The notes beneath the pieces are model-generated. The model did not search any database. It saw nothing but the letters and a program-made list of their open reading frames with translations, and had not been told where the DNA came from. A stretch of 64,000 bases of DNA, taken from positions 57,208,507-57,272,506 of the forward strand of contig OX101816.2 of the NCBI GenBank assembly GCA_944452925.2, written 5' to 3'. Of this stretch, positions 1 through 10,385 are shown one piece after another. Numbering within the stretch: the first letter of the stretch is position 1; each line of letters starts with the position of its first letter. This DNA is from Chrysolina oricalcia (Eukaryota > Arthropoda > Insecta > Coleoptera > Chrysomelidae). Made by a program: the position numbers and the translations under genes.

Positions 1-179
1 ATATAAATGGGTTAAGTCAAGCATTATAGTTTCTGTGAAGAGTTTTATTATAATATTTATCTCTAGATAAGGCCCCTGTGTTTACGGGGAGCATTTCCAT
101 ATTCCCCAATGCGAGTGAGATTTCTCGTCAAGGGGCTTTTGGGTAAGAAGTAGTAAGAAGTTGTATTACAACTTTGTTT

Positions 180-262
180 TTGTTGTTAAAATAGTTATTT
201 CCGTCAACCGATTGCACCCCTACGCGCAACCCTCGGAAGTCTTCGAGAGACTTGTGAGAGAC
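180..262 (-). mobile_element. SINE 3' fragment
   Basis: Reverse complement of the 3' half of the tRNA-derived SINE at 20519-20735. Both contain the block reading CACAAGTCTCTCGAAG, then TGAGGGTTGCGCGTAGGGG, then GGTTGACGGAAATA. Only the tRNA-unrelated body and tail are present, so this is a 5'-truncated copy on the minus strand. A related 3' end recurs at 29692-29776 and 36430-36512. Confidence 0.7.
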
Positions 263-303
263 TGTCTAATATATGTTGGAATAGAGTTCTACATAGAACT
301 AAC

Positions 304-899
304 TGAGGCATAAGATATCCGGGGGACTGCTTATCGGTAATATCCTATACAATAGGAAAAGTTAGGTCGAAAATCCATCAGAAAACAACTACTTTCCTGG
401 CTAATGCCACGACGAACATTGAATTACATCTGATGAAATTTCCATGCAGAGTTCCTACAAGGTTATCTCTGCAATTGCTTTTTGCATGAAAATGTTCATC
501 GAAACATTCGGACCACCTATATATCGATTTCGGGGTGTTGCCCCTCATCAGTATAGGGTAGGTCTAGCAGTCAATAACTAATGACTGCAACGAATGAATC
601 GATAACCAAATCCATTTCAAGACCGAAACTGAGATCGCGCCCGCACAGTGGATAACTCCAAAACTGCGAGAGCCATCCCAGCGTAGGTCGTCCGAATGTT
701 TCGATGAACATTTCCATGCAACAAGCAATTGCAGAGATAACCTTGTAGGAACTCTGCACTGAAATTTCATCAGATGTAATTCAATGGTCGTCGTGGCATT
801 AGCCAGGAAAGTAGTTGTTTTCTGATGGATTTTCGACCCAACTTTTCCTATTGTATAGGATATTAGCAATGAGCAGTCCTCCGGATATCTTATGCCTCA
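304..899. repeat. Foldback repeat with ~210-bp inverted arms
   Basis: Bases 304-517 reappear as an imperfect inverted copy at 684-899: TGAGGCATA opens the left arm and TATGCCTCA closes the right. The ~166-bp loop is unique. The arms contain the block CTGGCTAATGCCACGACG, which is also found at 19610-19690, 31955-32081, 51765-51830, 52255-52330 and 53280-53340, so this belongs to a dispersed family. A hammerhead ribozyme motif lies at the left arm/loop junction. ORFs read through the arms and loop, but none resembles a protein. Confidence 0.75.
516..557 (-). ncRNA. Hammerhead ribozyme motif (type I, minimal stem III)
   Basis: On the minus strand the order is: stem I 5' strand CCTATA (557-552), core CTGATGA (551-545), stem II GGGG-CAACA-CCCC (544-532), core GAAA (531-528), stem III TCGA with cleavage triplet ATA (523-521 region, cut predicted between 522 and 521), and stem I 3' strand TATAGG (521-516). 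All universally conserved core bases are present and stems I and II pair perfectly. The two-base-pair palindromic stem III suggests activity as a dimer, as is known for Penelope-associated and retrozyme hammerheads. Self-cleavage is inferred, not shown. Confidence 0.72.
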
Positions 900-1709
900 A
901 GTCATAAGCTCATTGTTTGTGAACTACAGTTTTCTTCTTAGAACTAACTGCACTCAGGCCAATGACCAGCCGCACCAAACAATAATAATAATAAATATCG
1001 TGTGTAGATCTGAGTGGTTCAAACCCGATATTATAATATGTTACCCTCTTACGTAGGTTAGCATAGCGCTGTTAATCATCGATTCATCTTCTTCTTATAT
1101 CCACTTCAATGACAACCTTCCAGTTAATGTTTTGTAGGATATCGTGCTTTCTTCAAACTTATTCGATCTAAAAGTGACGTTATTCTAAAAATGCCTTGAA
1201 TCTGTTGCACAGAAGTTATTCAATTACTAATCATTGGCCTCTTACCAAAGACCATAAAAAAACAACAAAGAGCCTGAGCCCCAGTGGTTTTTATTGTTGT
1301 ACTAACAGGCGCAGTAAATGTTTCGTCAGCACCAACATCTTTAGTTCAGAGCTATAAATCGGCAGATGAAACATGAAATTTGATAGGTATTTTTATGGCT
1401 TCCCTAACCATTAATTACGTAGTCAAGAAATGCATCGAATGAAACGTTTGGATTCGAAACTGTGTTTGATTAAATGGCTTCTTTGCTGTTGGTTTAAGGA
1501 CTATCGAACGGTTATACTTATCCTCGGGAAGAACCAGGCTGATTTATAACCTTGCGATTGAGTATTTGATTTGTTGGTTTCAAAAACATCCTAATAATTT
1601 GTTAATTATTCATTTATATTCAGCTGGTTTACACCAAATACAAAAACATAATGAAGGAACAAGTGATCTGTAACTTCGTATTGAAGTAGTTCCAAATGTT
1701 ATCACTTCA

Positions 1710-1786
1710 ATCAATCAATCAATCGAGATATCCTTTATTGTCTGAAGATTTACATCTTATTGACAAAATCCTGTACAAATTCAAAT
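1710..1786 (-). mobile_element. LINE 3' terminus with GATT tail
   Basis: On the minus strand this reads TTGTCAATAAG, a short spacer, GACAATAAAGGATATC, then repeated GATT. The same 3'-end signature (TTGTCAA-AAG ... GACAATAAAG) is seen at 5020-5065, 13075-13140 and 58960-59022 with different simple tails. This is typical of 5'-truncated Jockey-like non-LTR copies. No coding part is recognisable next to it. Confidence 0.5.
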
Positions 1787-1810
1787 AAAATTAAATTTAG
1801 TATATATACC

Positions 1811-3630
1811 GGGTGTCCCAAATTTTATGTGACAGGCAATATCTGGTTTGTTGGAGGAGATATACAAAAATGTTTTTCACAAAAGTTTTATGAGTTCATG
1901 AGAGCTATATTTTGATATAATTTTTAAATATACAGGGTGTTTGGTGTAGGTGCTTTATATTGCACAATTTCATCAAGTAGCTTATGCTTGTTGATGTCAT
2001 AGTAACAAATGTTGTTGAATTGTATCTACTGTCCAGTTCGATTCAGTGATTCTTTGCGAAACAGTAACTGTGTTCTTTGTGCGAAAACTCCAGTATGCCT
2101 TTCGCGTTTAGTCCAAGTGATTGCATTGATATGTTATTAATTTTTGGGGAATGTCAGAAAAACTGCCGTCAAGCACAACGTCTATACCAAGAACGTTTTC
2201 CAGACAGACCCATTCCGTCACGAATGACTTTTTCTAGAGTTGAAGAAAAATTGCGAACTAGGTCATTTCCTTCTACTTACTATAAAGCATCGTCATCATA
2301 CGAGATCTGTTAGAACTGAAGATTTAGAGATCAATGTATGTTGGCTTATATCATTATTCATCCACATGTTTCTATCCGTACTCTTGCAGAAGAAGTCGGT
2401 GTGAGTAAATCTAATGTACAGAGAATTCTGAAAGAAAATAAATACCACCCATTCAAAATTCAGTTGGTACAAGGTTTGAAACCCACGGACTTTGAACGAC
2501 GACTTGAATTCATTGCTTGTATTCAGGTAATATTACATGAAAATCCTAACATATTCAGTCAAATTTTGTGGAGCGATGAATCGCGATTCCACAATAATGG
2601 AGTAGTGAATCGACATAACAGTCACGCGAAAGTAATTTTCAAACTACTTGGGGTTTTAATGTATGGTGTGGATTGTTCAATGGCCGCATCATAGGACCTT
2701 ACTTTTTCAATGAAAATCTCAATGGATTGCGATATTTACTTTTTCTAGAAAATGATTTGATCCAGTTGATGGAAGATATTCCCATAGCAGCACGACAAGG
2801 AATTTGGTGGCAACAAGATGGTGCTCCTCCTCACAATTTACAGGTTGTTATTGAATATCTGGATAGAACGTACCCAAATAGATGGATTGGTAATAAGGGT
2901 CCAATTCGGTGGCCGGCTCGTTCCCCAGATTTATCACCGCTTGATTTTTTCCTATGGGGTTATTTAAAAGATATTGTTTTTACTACTCCTCCTTTGAATG
3001 TGGATGATCTGAAAATGACTAGCGTGCAGTGATATTACGCCTAATATTATAAGAGCGACTTGTACGAGAGAAGTGATTCGACGTTTCGAAGCCTGTATAA
3101 TATCTAATGGGCGTCACTTTGAACAATTTTTATGATTTATATCTATTTATCTACCATTCTTATGAAATGATTTAAGTTATATTATTTACATTGTTATTAA
3201 CGATTTGTTTTCGATTACACCTCTTTCAATTTCGCAATTGTTTCATATTCAAAATGATTCGAACACCCAAAATTTTGACTAATTTTTATGTGATCTGATG
3301 CAGAGAGAATAATTGTATGAGATATTTTTAAAAATAATAGTCGTTCTCAAGACTTTACATTTTAAGCATTAACTCAACAACGCCATAACCGAATTTCAAA
3401 AACTAAACGTGAAATGAATACAACGTAGAATCTGAATATGTGATAATATACAGGGCGTTCTATTTAAAAAAATGCTATTTTGGTCTGTAGCACCTACACC
3501 AAACACCCTGTATATTTAAAAATTATATCAAAATATAGCTCTCATGAACTCCTAAAACTTTTGTATGAAACATTTTTGTGTATCTCCTTCAACAAACCAG
3601 ATATTGCCTGTCACATAAAATGTGGGACAC
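1811..3630 (+). mobile_element. mariner-like DNA transposon with long TIRs
   Basis: The ~142-bp terminal inverted repeats at 1811-1952 and 3489-3630 match over nearly their whole length. Each runs from the outer TGTCCCA-ATTTTATGTGAC block to the inner CAGGGTGTTTGGTGTAGG block. Between them is a damaged transposase (2095-3135). Total length is ~1.8 kb. The left end sits in a TATATATA context, compatible with TA targeting. The right end abuts the retrozyme-like repeat starting at 3633. A related transposase is shredded at 58560-59345. Confidence 0.85.
2095..3135 (+). pseudogene. Tc1/mariner-superfamily transposase pseudogene (DUF4817-type N-terminus)
   Basis: The product would bind the element's TIRs and catalyse cut-and-paste transposition. 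The N-terminal part has the helix-turn-helix pattern of DUF4817-type insect transposases (YQERFPDRPIPSR). A second HTH follows (SIRTLAEEVGVSKSNVQRIL, about residues 90-110). The DDE motifs are readable: first D in WSDESRFHNNG, second in WWQQDGAPPH, third in ARSPDLSPLDFFLWG, with 36 residues between the last two. The frame breaks at about 2290-2335, again at about 2650-2680, and once more near 3025. The C-terminus ends at a TGA at 3133-3135. It is inactive as it stands. Family assignment is from motifs; the exact subfamily is uncertain. Confidence 0.85.
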
Positions 3631-3632
3631 AA

Positions 3633-4099
3633 CAGAAAGTTACTTATGACTTCTATAGTCACTAGCTGAAACTTAATTTGACACGAACTAAGGAATCCAA
3701 AGTTAGATGTTTATCTACTCATTGACAGGCAGCCAACAGTCCGTTGTTCTGACCAACCCAAGGTTCAAACAAGTTTCTAGTACGTTATGAGGAACGCAAG
3801 CAGAATCTAACTGAAAATACAGTATTTTTCGATTTGATTCCGAGAGTTTCAACCTTTGACAGCTGTTTCGTGGTTACCCACTCATCAGAAAGGATTTATG
3901 GATCTCTCGAAATCAAAACGAAGCCACTCAAAGTTAGTACCGTGAAGGCAAGACAGAGTATTTCAGAAAGTTACTTATGACATCTACAGTCACTAGCTGA
4001 AACTTAATTTGACACGAACCAAGGAATCCAAAGTTAGATGTTTATCTACTCATTGACAGGCAGCCAACAATTCGTTGTTCTGACCAACCCAAGGTTCAA
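3633..4099 (-). repeat. Retrozyme-like unit: direct repeats around a hammerhead
   Basis: Bases 3633-3768 recur at 3964-4099 in direct orientation (about 95% alike by eye), with a period of 331 bp. The intervening segment holds one intact minus-strand hammerhead (3853-3893). About 1.4 copies of a ~330-bp unit with one type I hammerhead per unit is the architecture of animal retrozymes or Penelope-associated pseudo-LTRs. At 4103-4135, immediately after the second copy, the 3' half of the same ribozyme appears on the plus strand, so the locus has also been inverted. Another 3' half lies at 53172-53212. Confidence 0.7.
3853..3893 (-). ncRNA. Hammerhead ribozyme (type I), all core bases intact
   Basis: Minus-strand order: stem I CCTTT (3893-3889), core CTGATGA (3888-3882), stem II GTGG-GTAA-CCAC (3881-3870; the loop is a GNRA tetraloop), core GAAA (3869-3866), palindromic stem III ACAGCTGT overlapping the last A, cleavage triplet GTC with the cut after 3858, and stem I AAAGG (3857-3853). 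Every conserved base and pair of the hammerhead consensus is present. The 3' half recurs at 4103-4135 (plus strand) and 53172-53212 (minus strand) without the CTGATGA half. Confidence 0.85.
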
Positions 4100-4169
4100 T
4101 CAAACAGCTGTCATAGGTTGGAACTCTCGGAATCAAATCAACAATTAATGTATAGTTAAAGTATGACCT

Positions 4170-4530
4170 ATATATTTAGGAGAGATTAAAAATTTAACTT
4201 GAAGCATCACTAATGTTTTTATTGAGGTAATCTTGAACATCATGAAATAAAGTGATAGAATCGATGATTTTGACACTTGCTGGAAGATGGTTATATAATT
4301 TAGGAGCATTATAAATGATTGAGTTTTTTATCAAGTTGGAAGATGGAATGGGAAGTCTCAAGTTATTATTTTGGCGGGTAGGTCCAAGTTTTAATGTACC
4401 AGACATACGATTTCAAGAATGAACAGAGATGGAATCGTGAAGAGTTTCTGCTTTATGAATAAGTCTTTAAAGGATACTCGAGGTCTAACTCCGCAAATAT
4501 AGCGAACAGTACGTTTCTGAAGAATGGATG
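4170..4530 (-). pseudogene. Non-LTR retrotransposon ORF2 C-terminus
   Basis: Minus-strand reading gives LQKRTVRYICGVRPRVSFK, then LFTIPSLFILEIVCLV, and after a frameshift near 4406 RQNNNLRLPIPSS and APKLYNHLPASVK. This order (Q-RA/TVR-I, SLFI-E, R-N--LRLP, LYN-LP) is the conserved tail after the reverse transcriptase in CR1/Jockey-like elements. The RT itself is missing. The last frame ends at about 4194. It is an old 5'-truncated copy. Confidence 0.7.
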
Positions 4531-4837
4531 GATCGGTGTGGTCGCCACCCTTATAAAGTGGGATCACTATACTGGTTTTTAGTCTGGGTAAATTCCTCTG
4601 GCGAAAAAATCATTAACAAGGTGGACAAGCAATTCGAGAACGAAGATTGTCAAATTTTGAAATTTTTTTATAGAAATTTTGTTAATACCACTCGTATATG
4701 CAACAGTAAAATTCATTGAGTATATTGGAATCCGTTGTATTTTATTATTACTTTTATCGTATCATGGAAGATTAAGATATTTTTATATGAAATCTTTATT
4801 AATAATTATTAATATCAAACGTACCAAAACCTACGTA

Positions 4838-4920
4838 AAACCTTAGTTACTCATAATACATTAGTTACCATAATTTAATACGTTAGTTACGAAAGCATAA
4901 TACGTTAGATACCAAATAAT
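4838..4920. repeat. Short degenerate tandem repeat
   Basis: Three to four imperfect units of about 25-30 bp share AATACRTTAGTTAC and variants. No gene is visible around it. Confidence 0.4.
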
Positions 4921-5014
4921 GTAAGAACTAGTTTTCATAAACATGTAAAACAATATTTTGGCAGTTTTCAAATTTTCCTCACACCTTTGCCTTTAGCGTC
5001 CACGATCAAAGTCA

Positions 5015-5760
5015 AAGTCAAAATATGCTTTATTGTCGGAAGTTAATGATACACTTATTGACAAAGCTTCATTGCATTAAAGATAATGTTGAAAAATTTA
5101 CGGAAATTAAATTTATACTCAAGAAGTATAATGGTGATACACCCTACCAACTGCAGGGAAAAACATAGACATTGCGGGTGACTCGGCTGTCGCCTCGTCA
5201 CCTAGCAATATCCTCGACTATTATAAATCGCATAATAATCTCGTTATATTAATAGCTATTAGAAATTCTATTGTGGAAATAATTCTTTTTCGCAGCCCTA
5301 ACAACACCTCTATAAATTCTTCTATATTTAATGTTTAACTTCGTTCTCACTATAATTCTGTACGTTTTCGAGCTGCTTTGACTATACCTTCCCAGAATAG
5401 ATATCACATTACACTATTCATGAAAGTTGTTTGTTATTTAAAAAGACGCACGATGTACTACGAGATAAACTAACTAGGTTAACTTTTTATTTAAACATTT
5501 ACATGAATCGTTCAGAGTTTCTTTCAACAATACAATTGTGTTGAATAATCTTTTTCCAAATTGGAAGAATAGCTGAGTTTATCGTTCTGTGTTTCGACTA
5601 TGCTTCTGAATATGGTCAGGGGTAATGGCCTGAGGGGATAAAAGTGGGCACGAGAAATGTGTAGTTTATGACGTGCCTCCGATAATGAAGATTATGGGTT
5701 TGAGTCGAAGATAGTCTACCTGTTTCAGATTTCTAGTGTTATGCGTTTGGGGCCTGGGAG
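5015..5760 (-). pseudogene. LINE C-terminus and 3' tail, strongly decayed
   Basis: The 3' end (minus strand, 5065 to 5015) has TTGTCAATAAG, then GACAATAAAGCATATTTTGAC followed by TTTGAC repeats, like other LINE tails in the window. Upstream, around 5720-5480, a broken frame reads RNTER and then LFFQFGKRLFNTIVLLKE, which resembles the RT-R--SFF----RLFN-LP tail of Jockey/BS-type ORF2. The body between 5480 and 5065 has no recognisable coding signal and holds a hairpin at 5163-5212. Confidence 0.4.
5163..5212. repeat. Small hairpin repeat
   Basis: ATTGCGGGTGAC and GTCACCTAGCAAT flank a loop reading TCGGCTGTCGCCTC. The loop is like those of the hairpins at 36527-36620 and 54271-54372, suggesting one MITE-like family. 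Confidence 0.45.
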
Positions 5761-6532
5761 AATACTAAATATAATTTTGAGTGAACTATTAGTAATGGTA
5801 TGCAATAAAATGAGTTATGAGAATGTTACACATCATAAAATTGTGTTTTAATAAGTAAAGTCTAGGGATAAAACCACTTTATTACAGCAGTTTGTATGAA
5901 ATATTTGACTTAGCAGTTCCATCACGTAGCTTACAATAAGTACTAACATCACGTGCAGTCATATCGGGGGTAGAACCACTTCAAAGCCAGGAAATTTAAC
6001 AAATTTAACAAATATGGTTTCGGTATACGGGGTAAAAAGTACTTTATTCTATGCATTGAAAGTCGTTTTTCGCTGAGAACATTTTGTGTTGCAAATTATT
6101 ATATAACGTGATATATCAAAAAGACATACATTCGGTCATTATTTACACCGCGTTCACATTTTACATGCGTAAGATGTTATTTCAAACTAGTCTTTAAAAC
6201 TATGTGAGTTTGTCCAACATACTTTTCATTGCGTTTCCTCAAACTATACATACATGCGTAGATCTTATTTCGAACAAGTCTTCAAAAATATCTGAGTTTT
6301 TCCACCATCATTTTTATTGCATTTACTAAAACGATCATTTTATTTATATTCTGTAGTAATTTAGTTACTTCAATTTATACAGAATTGTTTTTGTGTTATA
6401 TTTTCCTCGGACATATCCGGTTTCATAGAAACCTCTAGTGAATTTTGAACGGTTGATTCTTAAAAAGTTAGATATACAGTAATCGATTGAGTTACTTGGG
6501 AGTATGTAGACCTGAATAATCCGAGAATAGTA

Positions 6533-7020
6533 TATTCTGTAACAAGGTTAGAATGACAATTCGATGCGAGCATCACGAATTTTAATTCTAACCGAGTAGC
6601 AAACAAAATTTTCTCCACGATCAAAGATAGGAAACGTGACAGCAATTATTTTGACACTTACTCAAATTTTGCCACTACGATGACAATCAACTGCGTCAAG
6701 GCTAATGTTATTATTGCTAACCAGTGTGATAATATTATTCTATCACAAGAGAGAGAATGTAAGTACATTTCTCCACGATCATCACAGAATTTGCTAATTC
6801 TGAAATCAAATTTGATTACAGAATGCTGGAATTCTCTCTCTTGAGATTGAAGAAATATTCTGCAACACCTCTGCCCCCATGCAATTTAAATGTATTTACA
6901 TTCTCTCTTGTGATAGAATAATATTCTCAAAGTGTCAAAATTATTGGTCACGTTTTCTATCTTTGATCGTGGAGAAAATAAAGTCTGCTACTCGGTTAGA
7001 ATGAAAATTCGTGATGCTCG
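6533..7020. repeat. Nested inverted repeats
   Basis: Segment 6533-6652 (with TTCTCCACGATCAAAGATAG) is repeated inverted at 6925-7020. Inside it, 6705-6760 (TATCACAAGAGAGAGAATGT) is inverted at 6893-6935. The arrangement forms a multi-level foldback that partly overlaps the larger pair at 6773-6872/7827-7926. No coding sequence is recognised. Confidence 0.6.
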
Positions 7021-7926
7021 TGGTTCCTAACGCTCGCCTTCGTCTCGCGCTCGGAACTTTCCACTAGCATCGAATTTTCGTAGGTAATACCACAAGTGTA
7101 TCGGTGATTATCGAAATAGCAATTCCATTTAATTTGAGAATCAAATTATGTTGCTTGGCAACCACACGAGCGCTTGCGCGAGTGTGGTTGCCTAGAGCAA
7201 CATAATTTGATTCGAAACCGAGAAGGAATCAACGATAATCGCCGATAACACGAGTTGTATTTGTTAAGATTATTTCATGAATAAAATCGAAACCATTTTT
7301 ATTTATTTACTATTCAATTTAACTAGGAACATTAATCCCGCATTTAGTTCTGAAATTATGCAACTAACAAAACATTTATTTGATATTTCAAACATCCCTC
7401 TATTTCAGTTACCAATGACAGAGCGCGTCATTCGTAGTTTCGTCATTGCATGTCTAGTCTACTGCTTCTCGCTCGAGGTTATGTTTTGATAACATTTTGA
7501 TTTAGTGATTTGATTAATCAACGAGTATGCAAAATTTGTCGAAAATTGTGAAGTTGATATGAATTAATAGTGAGTGCTTATTTAATTTTGGTCAAGGTTT
7601 GGTGTTGTGTCATTATAGCAGCTTGCAAGTGGTAAGTTTGTGTTTTGATAATAACCAATCAGGAATCGAACTACAAAATCGAAAACACATCATATACATA
7701 TCCAGTAGCCAATCAAGAGCCGAGCTACAAAATCGTAAACATGATGTTTTCATTTATCAACACAAAAATTTCAACCAATCATAACACGCTATTTAGCATA
7801 AGTGAAATAATCATTCTAACCTTGTTACAGAGGTGTTGCAGAATATTTCTTCAATCTCTAGAGAGAATTCCAGTATTCTGTAATCAAATTTGATTTCAGA
7901 ATTGGCAAATTCTGTGATGATCGTGG
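6773..7926. mobile_element. Inverted-repeat element with ~100-bp TIRs
   Basis: CCACGATCATCACAG opens at 6773 and CTGTGATGATCGTGG closes at 7926. The repeats continue inward for about 100 bp on each side, through GAAATCAAATTTGATTACAG and AAGAAATATTCTGCAACACC. The interior holds a palindrome (7085-7268), a ~60-bp imperfect direct duplication at 7653-7745 and two short ORFs without protein resemblance. No target-site duplication is obvious. It reads as a non-autonomous DNA element. Confidence 0.55.
7085..7268. repeat. Near-perfect palindrome (MITE-like)
   Basis: Centred at about 7177. AATCAAATTATGTTGC and GGCAACCACACGAGCGC on the left pair with CGCGAGTGTGGTTGCC and GCAACATAATTTGATT on the right. 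Outer arms with ATCGGTGATTATCG and CGATAATCGCCGAT extend the stem. There is no ORF. It is a small foldback inserted within the 6773-7926 element. Confidence 0.65.
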
Positions 7927-7949
7927 AAAAAAAACTTTCTATAAAAATA

Positions 7950-9010
7950 GCATCTTGAATTTTCACTCAGATTCCATACACTTGAATGGTACGAGTATGC
8001 CTATGAAATTGGGATTATTCAATATTATATGTTCGTGAAAGCTAGTAGATCACATATCAAAATGTATAATTGATGACACTAACTCTCATTGATAAGATTA
8101 TCAAGTTTTGTTTTGTGTCAATTTCAAAATGATAATGGCTTTATTTGTTTGGTCTATTTAAACGCATTTCACTTGAAAAATAAGTAGAAATGCATTACTA
8201 TCGATAGATCTTTTTTTGATACATGGGTGTTTGCTTCTGCTACTTGTTGATGGCGAATGTGGAAGTTTTAGTGTTTTCCTTAAAAGAACTAAAACATTAA
8301 AATGAATACTTTCGAATATAGAATAACTGAATAAAGAACATATAGTTAGTTGGAAATAGTTAGGAGAAAGAAGATATCCTAGCAAAAAAATGAATTCAAA
8401 TCTTTCCAGTAATAGTAGTAGCACAGAATAAAGACCAACTATACAGAAGAGAATCATTTCGTTGTTTCTGGTAAAAAAACAATGACCCTGTACACCACTT
8501 GCAGCCACACTGAGAAACGTGAATGAGATAAACGTAATAGAACTACACTAAGATAAACTTAACTTGGTCGTATAGGTTGCAATACTCTGATTACAGAATA
8601 TAGACATCCCGTTCTCGAAATAGTGAAATTTCTTCTTTTGATGTAACAGCATATATTACTTCAAAGTGAAGGAGAAATGAAAACCTTCATAAACTTGTAT
8701 CTATCCATACCATAAGTTTTAGAATATTATTTTTATATTATCATTTAACACTATCATATTCAGAAACGAACCCAACCTTTTTTTGGTTAAGTTTGAATCT
8801 ATTTTCATCTTCTTTTGAACCAAATTGTCCATAACACTCGGATTTGGGTAACAGTTTTGGTCTTGGGAAGGCAAGCTCCCCCCCACACTCCGTCCTTTCT
8901 GGGTGCATTCTTGATCATGCTTTTTAATCTTCGAAATGTTAGGCAAACAAAAAACATTCACATAGTATTAAAACACAAATAAAACAGTGTTCAAGAAACT
9001 TATTTATATA
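7950..9010. other. No recognised gene
   Basis: AT-rich DNA. The ORFs at 8158-8508 and 8719-8961 (both minus) have biased, low-information compositions and no motif I recognise. I see no splice-flanked conserved segment. Confidence 0.5.
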
Positions 9011-9067
9011 CTAACTAATATTATTTTATTAACACGTAAACTCTCCATGTATTGAAACATTTAATTT

Positions 9068-9580
9068 TCAATTTTGAACTTCAGTCAAAAATATAGCAGC
9101 AGAAGACTGGTTTGAAATATCCACTTCTGATGAGTTCTCTTCCAGAGGGCCAACCGATATATCTGAAAAAAGTAACAGCATTATATATTAAAATTATAAT
9201 TTCAAATATTGTTTTTTTTTAATCGCTGCTAGAGGTACAATAATTCATTCATGGCAACAGTACATTTGGAAATGGACCATTTTTCCAAAAATTGTTACTT
9301 ACCTGAAAGGATGAATACTTTGCTGGGAGGTTCTGATTCACTTTTTGGTGTAGGTGTTAAACGGGTGACCCTGAATGATCCATTTTTCCTCAAAATGCAG
9401 CACAAAAATTCTACAATTTCTATGCAGTGTTCCTTTCTAGCAAATCTCTGCCGGCTGCCTTTAGCCACAATGACAATATTGTAATTAGCATGTACTCATT
9501 ATATTGAAAAAATTATTAGACACACCTTGTAGGATCTTTCACAAGAGAAAACATGCTTACCTCCTCGGCGAAATATTCTT
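9068..9580 (-). CDS. 3' exons of a hypothetical spliced minus-strand gene
   Basis: I do not recognise the protein. Terminal exon 9162-9068 follows a good acceptor (TTTTTTCAG) and encodes ISVGPLEENSSEVD to the stop. The preceding exon, 9494-9303, ends in CTTTCAG|GTAAGT and encodes NIVIVAKGSRQRFARKEHC, then IEIVEFLCCILRKNGSFRV and LTPTPKSESEPPSKVF. Phases agree: G plus AT makes Asp across the junction. A 20-nt exon at 9580-9561 (acceptor TTATTATAG, donor GTAAGC) is also phase-compatible. A poly(A) signal AATAAA lies 38 nt past the stop (9030-9025). The predicted tail is basic, then Ser/Glu-rich. It could be a host gene nested in an intron or a spliced transposon gene. Confidence 0.5.
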
Positions 9581-9879
9581 CTATAATAAAAATAGCTGGT
9601 ACAAACAATAAGAATGATACCTAATCGAAATGATTGTTGATTTCAACCAAAAACGAACGAAAATTAACGGTTTGTCAAAAATCTGTCAGTTTATAGGGTT
9701 GTTCGTTTTGTTTACTCTGTTTCCATCAATGTCTTTGTCTTATTTGCAAAATATAAAAGATAGAAGGCTGCACTTTACAAGCGAATACATATTAGCGCTG
9801 GAACAATAAACTGTACAGACACCACATCCATGATTTTTTTTTTGATACATGCAATAGCATGGTAGATTCGCTTCTGTGT

Positions 9880-10110
9880 AGGTAGGTCTATATTCTGTGA
9901 TGGAGGTGACTCTGCTAATGTTGAGGAGGCTTGGGAAACAATTTTCTCTTAGGGAAAGATTGAAGATCAAGGTCAACGGTTGCTTCAACAAGTCACAGTA
10001 GGCCTTAAAAAAGTAGTCGAATGCCATCAATTTCAATGGCCGCTGTGGGTTTTAGTGTTTTGATAGCATTTCCAACCTCTTGTTCACTAATATCGCCAAT
10101 TTCAAGGGTA
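9880..10110 (-). pseudogene. Non-LTR reverse transcriptase fragment
   Basis: The minus strand reads EIGDISEQEVGNAIKTLKP, then IEIDGIRLL, and after a stop PLTLIFNLSLRENCFPS followed by RVTSITEYRP in place of the usual KS---NYRP. This matches the fingers region of Jockey/CR1-like RTs (E---I--LK----DGI, IFN-SL--G-FP). It breaks up after 9880. It lies within the presumed first intron of the small minus-strand gene. Confidence 0.65.
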
Positions 10111-10385
10111 TCTACCATATTCAGAAAAAGTTGTGTTCACTTGAAACAGTCGTGTTGTGTCATCTAAATGAAAAATGGTTCTCAGCCCGACAGCGGACCA
10201 TCCTGTAACGTTAATAATGTTCATCTTCGATCCAATTCTGAAAAGGTAGTTCTCGTGAACAGAATCCAAACAACCCGACAAAATCCAACGGTTCATTATT
10301 CCTCCCTAGGAAAGCATCTGCGCTCCGAATTCAATGCGCTGGTAAACGGTCTAACGGTACATTTTCCATTATGTCGGCCGCTTAC

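Noticed and set aside
564..869. ORFs of 101 and 62 codons on the minus strand
   Set aside because: They read through the arms and loop of an inverted repeat and resemble no protein.
9120..9150. CTGATGAG as a hammerhead core
   Set aside because: No GAAA box or matching stems follow; it is inside the terminal exon of the small minus-strand gene.
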